The notes beneath the pieces were generated by a model, which made no database searches, was not told the origin of the DNA, and worked only from the letters and a program-made list of their open reading frames with translations. A stretch of DNA of 5,712 nucleotides. Source: Bifidobacterium sp. UBA6881 (lineage in GTDB: Bacteria; Actinomycetota; Actinomycetes; Actinomycetales; Bifidobacteriaceae). Position 1 is the stretch's first letter. Each line of letters starts with the position of its first letter. The stretch spans positions 1-5,712 of the forward strand of contig DKCF01000036.1 of NCBI GenBank assembly GCA_002451435.1, given 5' to 3'. Shown one piece after another: positions 5,356 to 5,712 of this stretch. Position numbers and translations under genes: made by a program.

Positions 5356-5712
5356 ATGAGTGAATCTGCGGAGACTGCCATCCACACAGCCACAACGGAC
5401 GGGAAAGGGGAAGTAGAACATCAAGGGGCGGCGGTCAAGGCCGCGCTGGCCGCGAACATCGGCGTGGCCGTCGCCAAACTGTGCGCCGCGTTCTTCACCG
5501 GCTCCTCGGCTATGCTGTCCGAGTCCGTGCACTCGGTCGCTGATTGCTCCAATGAGATTGTGCTGATGATCGGCGGGCGTTTCTCCAAGCACAAGACGGA
5601 CGGCGACCATCCGTTCGGATTGTATCGCACGAAGTATCTCGCCTCGTTTGTCGTGGCCACCTTGCTGTTCTTCGTCGGCGGTTTCTTCTCCACGTCGGAG
5701 GCATTGAAGAAG
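5356..5712 (+). CDS. Cation diffusion facilitator, N-terminal part
   Basis: The frame stays open from ATG 5356 to the window edge, giving the first 119 residues of a membrane transporter that usually exports Zn2+, Mn2+, Fe2+ or Co2+ in exchange for protons. The first 25 residues are polar and cytoplasmic. Helix 1 is about 27-47. Helix 2 is about 57-73 and carries the metal-site pair His59 and Asp63 (HSVAD), followed by N66. Then comes the loop signature DHPFGLYRTKY (84-94) and helix 3 (about 95-112). HxxxD in helix 2 is often read as zinc-type, but metal choice also needs helix 5, which lies outside the window. AAGGAG (5343-5348) lies 7 bases before the ATG. Truncation is due to the window end only. 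It is divergent from the MetE-like gene across 186 bp. Confidence 0.9.
   Translation, partial: MSESAETAIHTATTDGKGEVEHQGAAVKAALAANIGVAVAKLCAAFFTGSSAMLSESVHSVADCSNEIVLMIGGRFSKHKTDGDHPFGLYRTKYLASFVVATLLFFVGGFFSTSEALKK

Overview
The window looks like chromosomal DNA from an actinobacterium, most likely a Bifidobacterium. This rests on a bile salt hydrolase that closely matches my memory of bifidobacterial BSH (a length of 316-317 residues, and long shared stretches around the active site), on GC-rich coding sequence, and on TANNNT-type -10 elements. No ribosomal or tRNA marker is present, so the species is open.

Layout: (1) 1-53 holds the tail of an upstream unit, closed by a perfect 9-bp hairpin with a T run. 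(2) 255-1205 (+) is bile salt hydrolase (bsh), with its own ribosome-binding site and the nucleophile Cys2. (3) 1206-1532 is a 327-bp AT-richer gap with no convincing gene but several inverted repeats; its last 40 bases look like the promoter of the next unit. (4) 1533-3935 (+) is a likely three-gene operon: a MerR-family regulator with one cysteine, a zinc-dependent medium-chain alcohol dehydrogenase, and a protein with two carboxymuconolactone decarboxylase (CMD) domains. (5) 3953-3994 is a 16-bp perfect hairpin between convergent genes. (6) 4039-5169 (-) is a stand-alone catalytic-half MetE-like methyltransferase with intact zinc ligands. (7) 5356 to the end (+) is the N-terminal 119 residues of a cation diffusion facilitator, divergent from the MetE-like gene and cut by the window edge.

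How the genes may work together: MerR, Zn-alcohol dehydrogenase and CMD protein are the same gene types controlled by the Cys-based aldehyde sensor AdhR of Bacillus subtilis (NmlR/MerR group). The MerR here has a single cysteine, Cys60, where I expect the AdhR sensing cysteine. Its promoter carries the half-site CTTAAAG that I recall from AdhR operators. The best reading is a carbonyl or electrophile stress cassette that happens to sit beside bsh. Any bile-related link is inference from proximity only.

No mobile element, CRISPR array, RNA gene or riboswitch could be supported. I found no clearly unprecedented system; the MerR-ADH-CMD cassette and its probable leaderless promoter are the most interesting parts.
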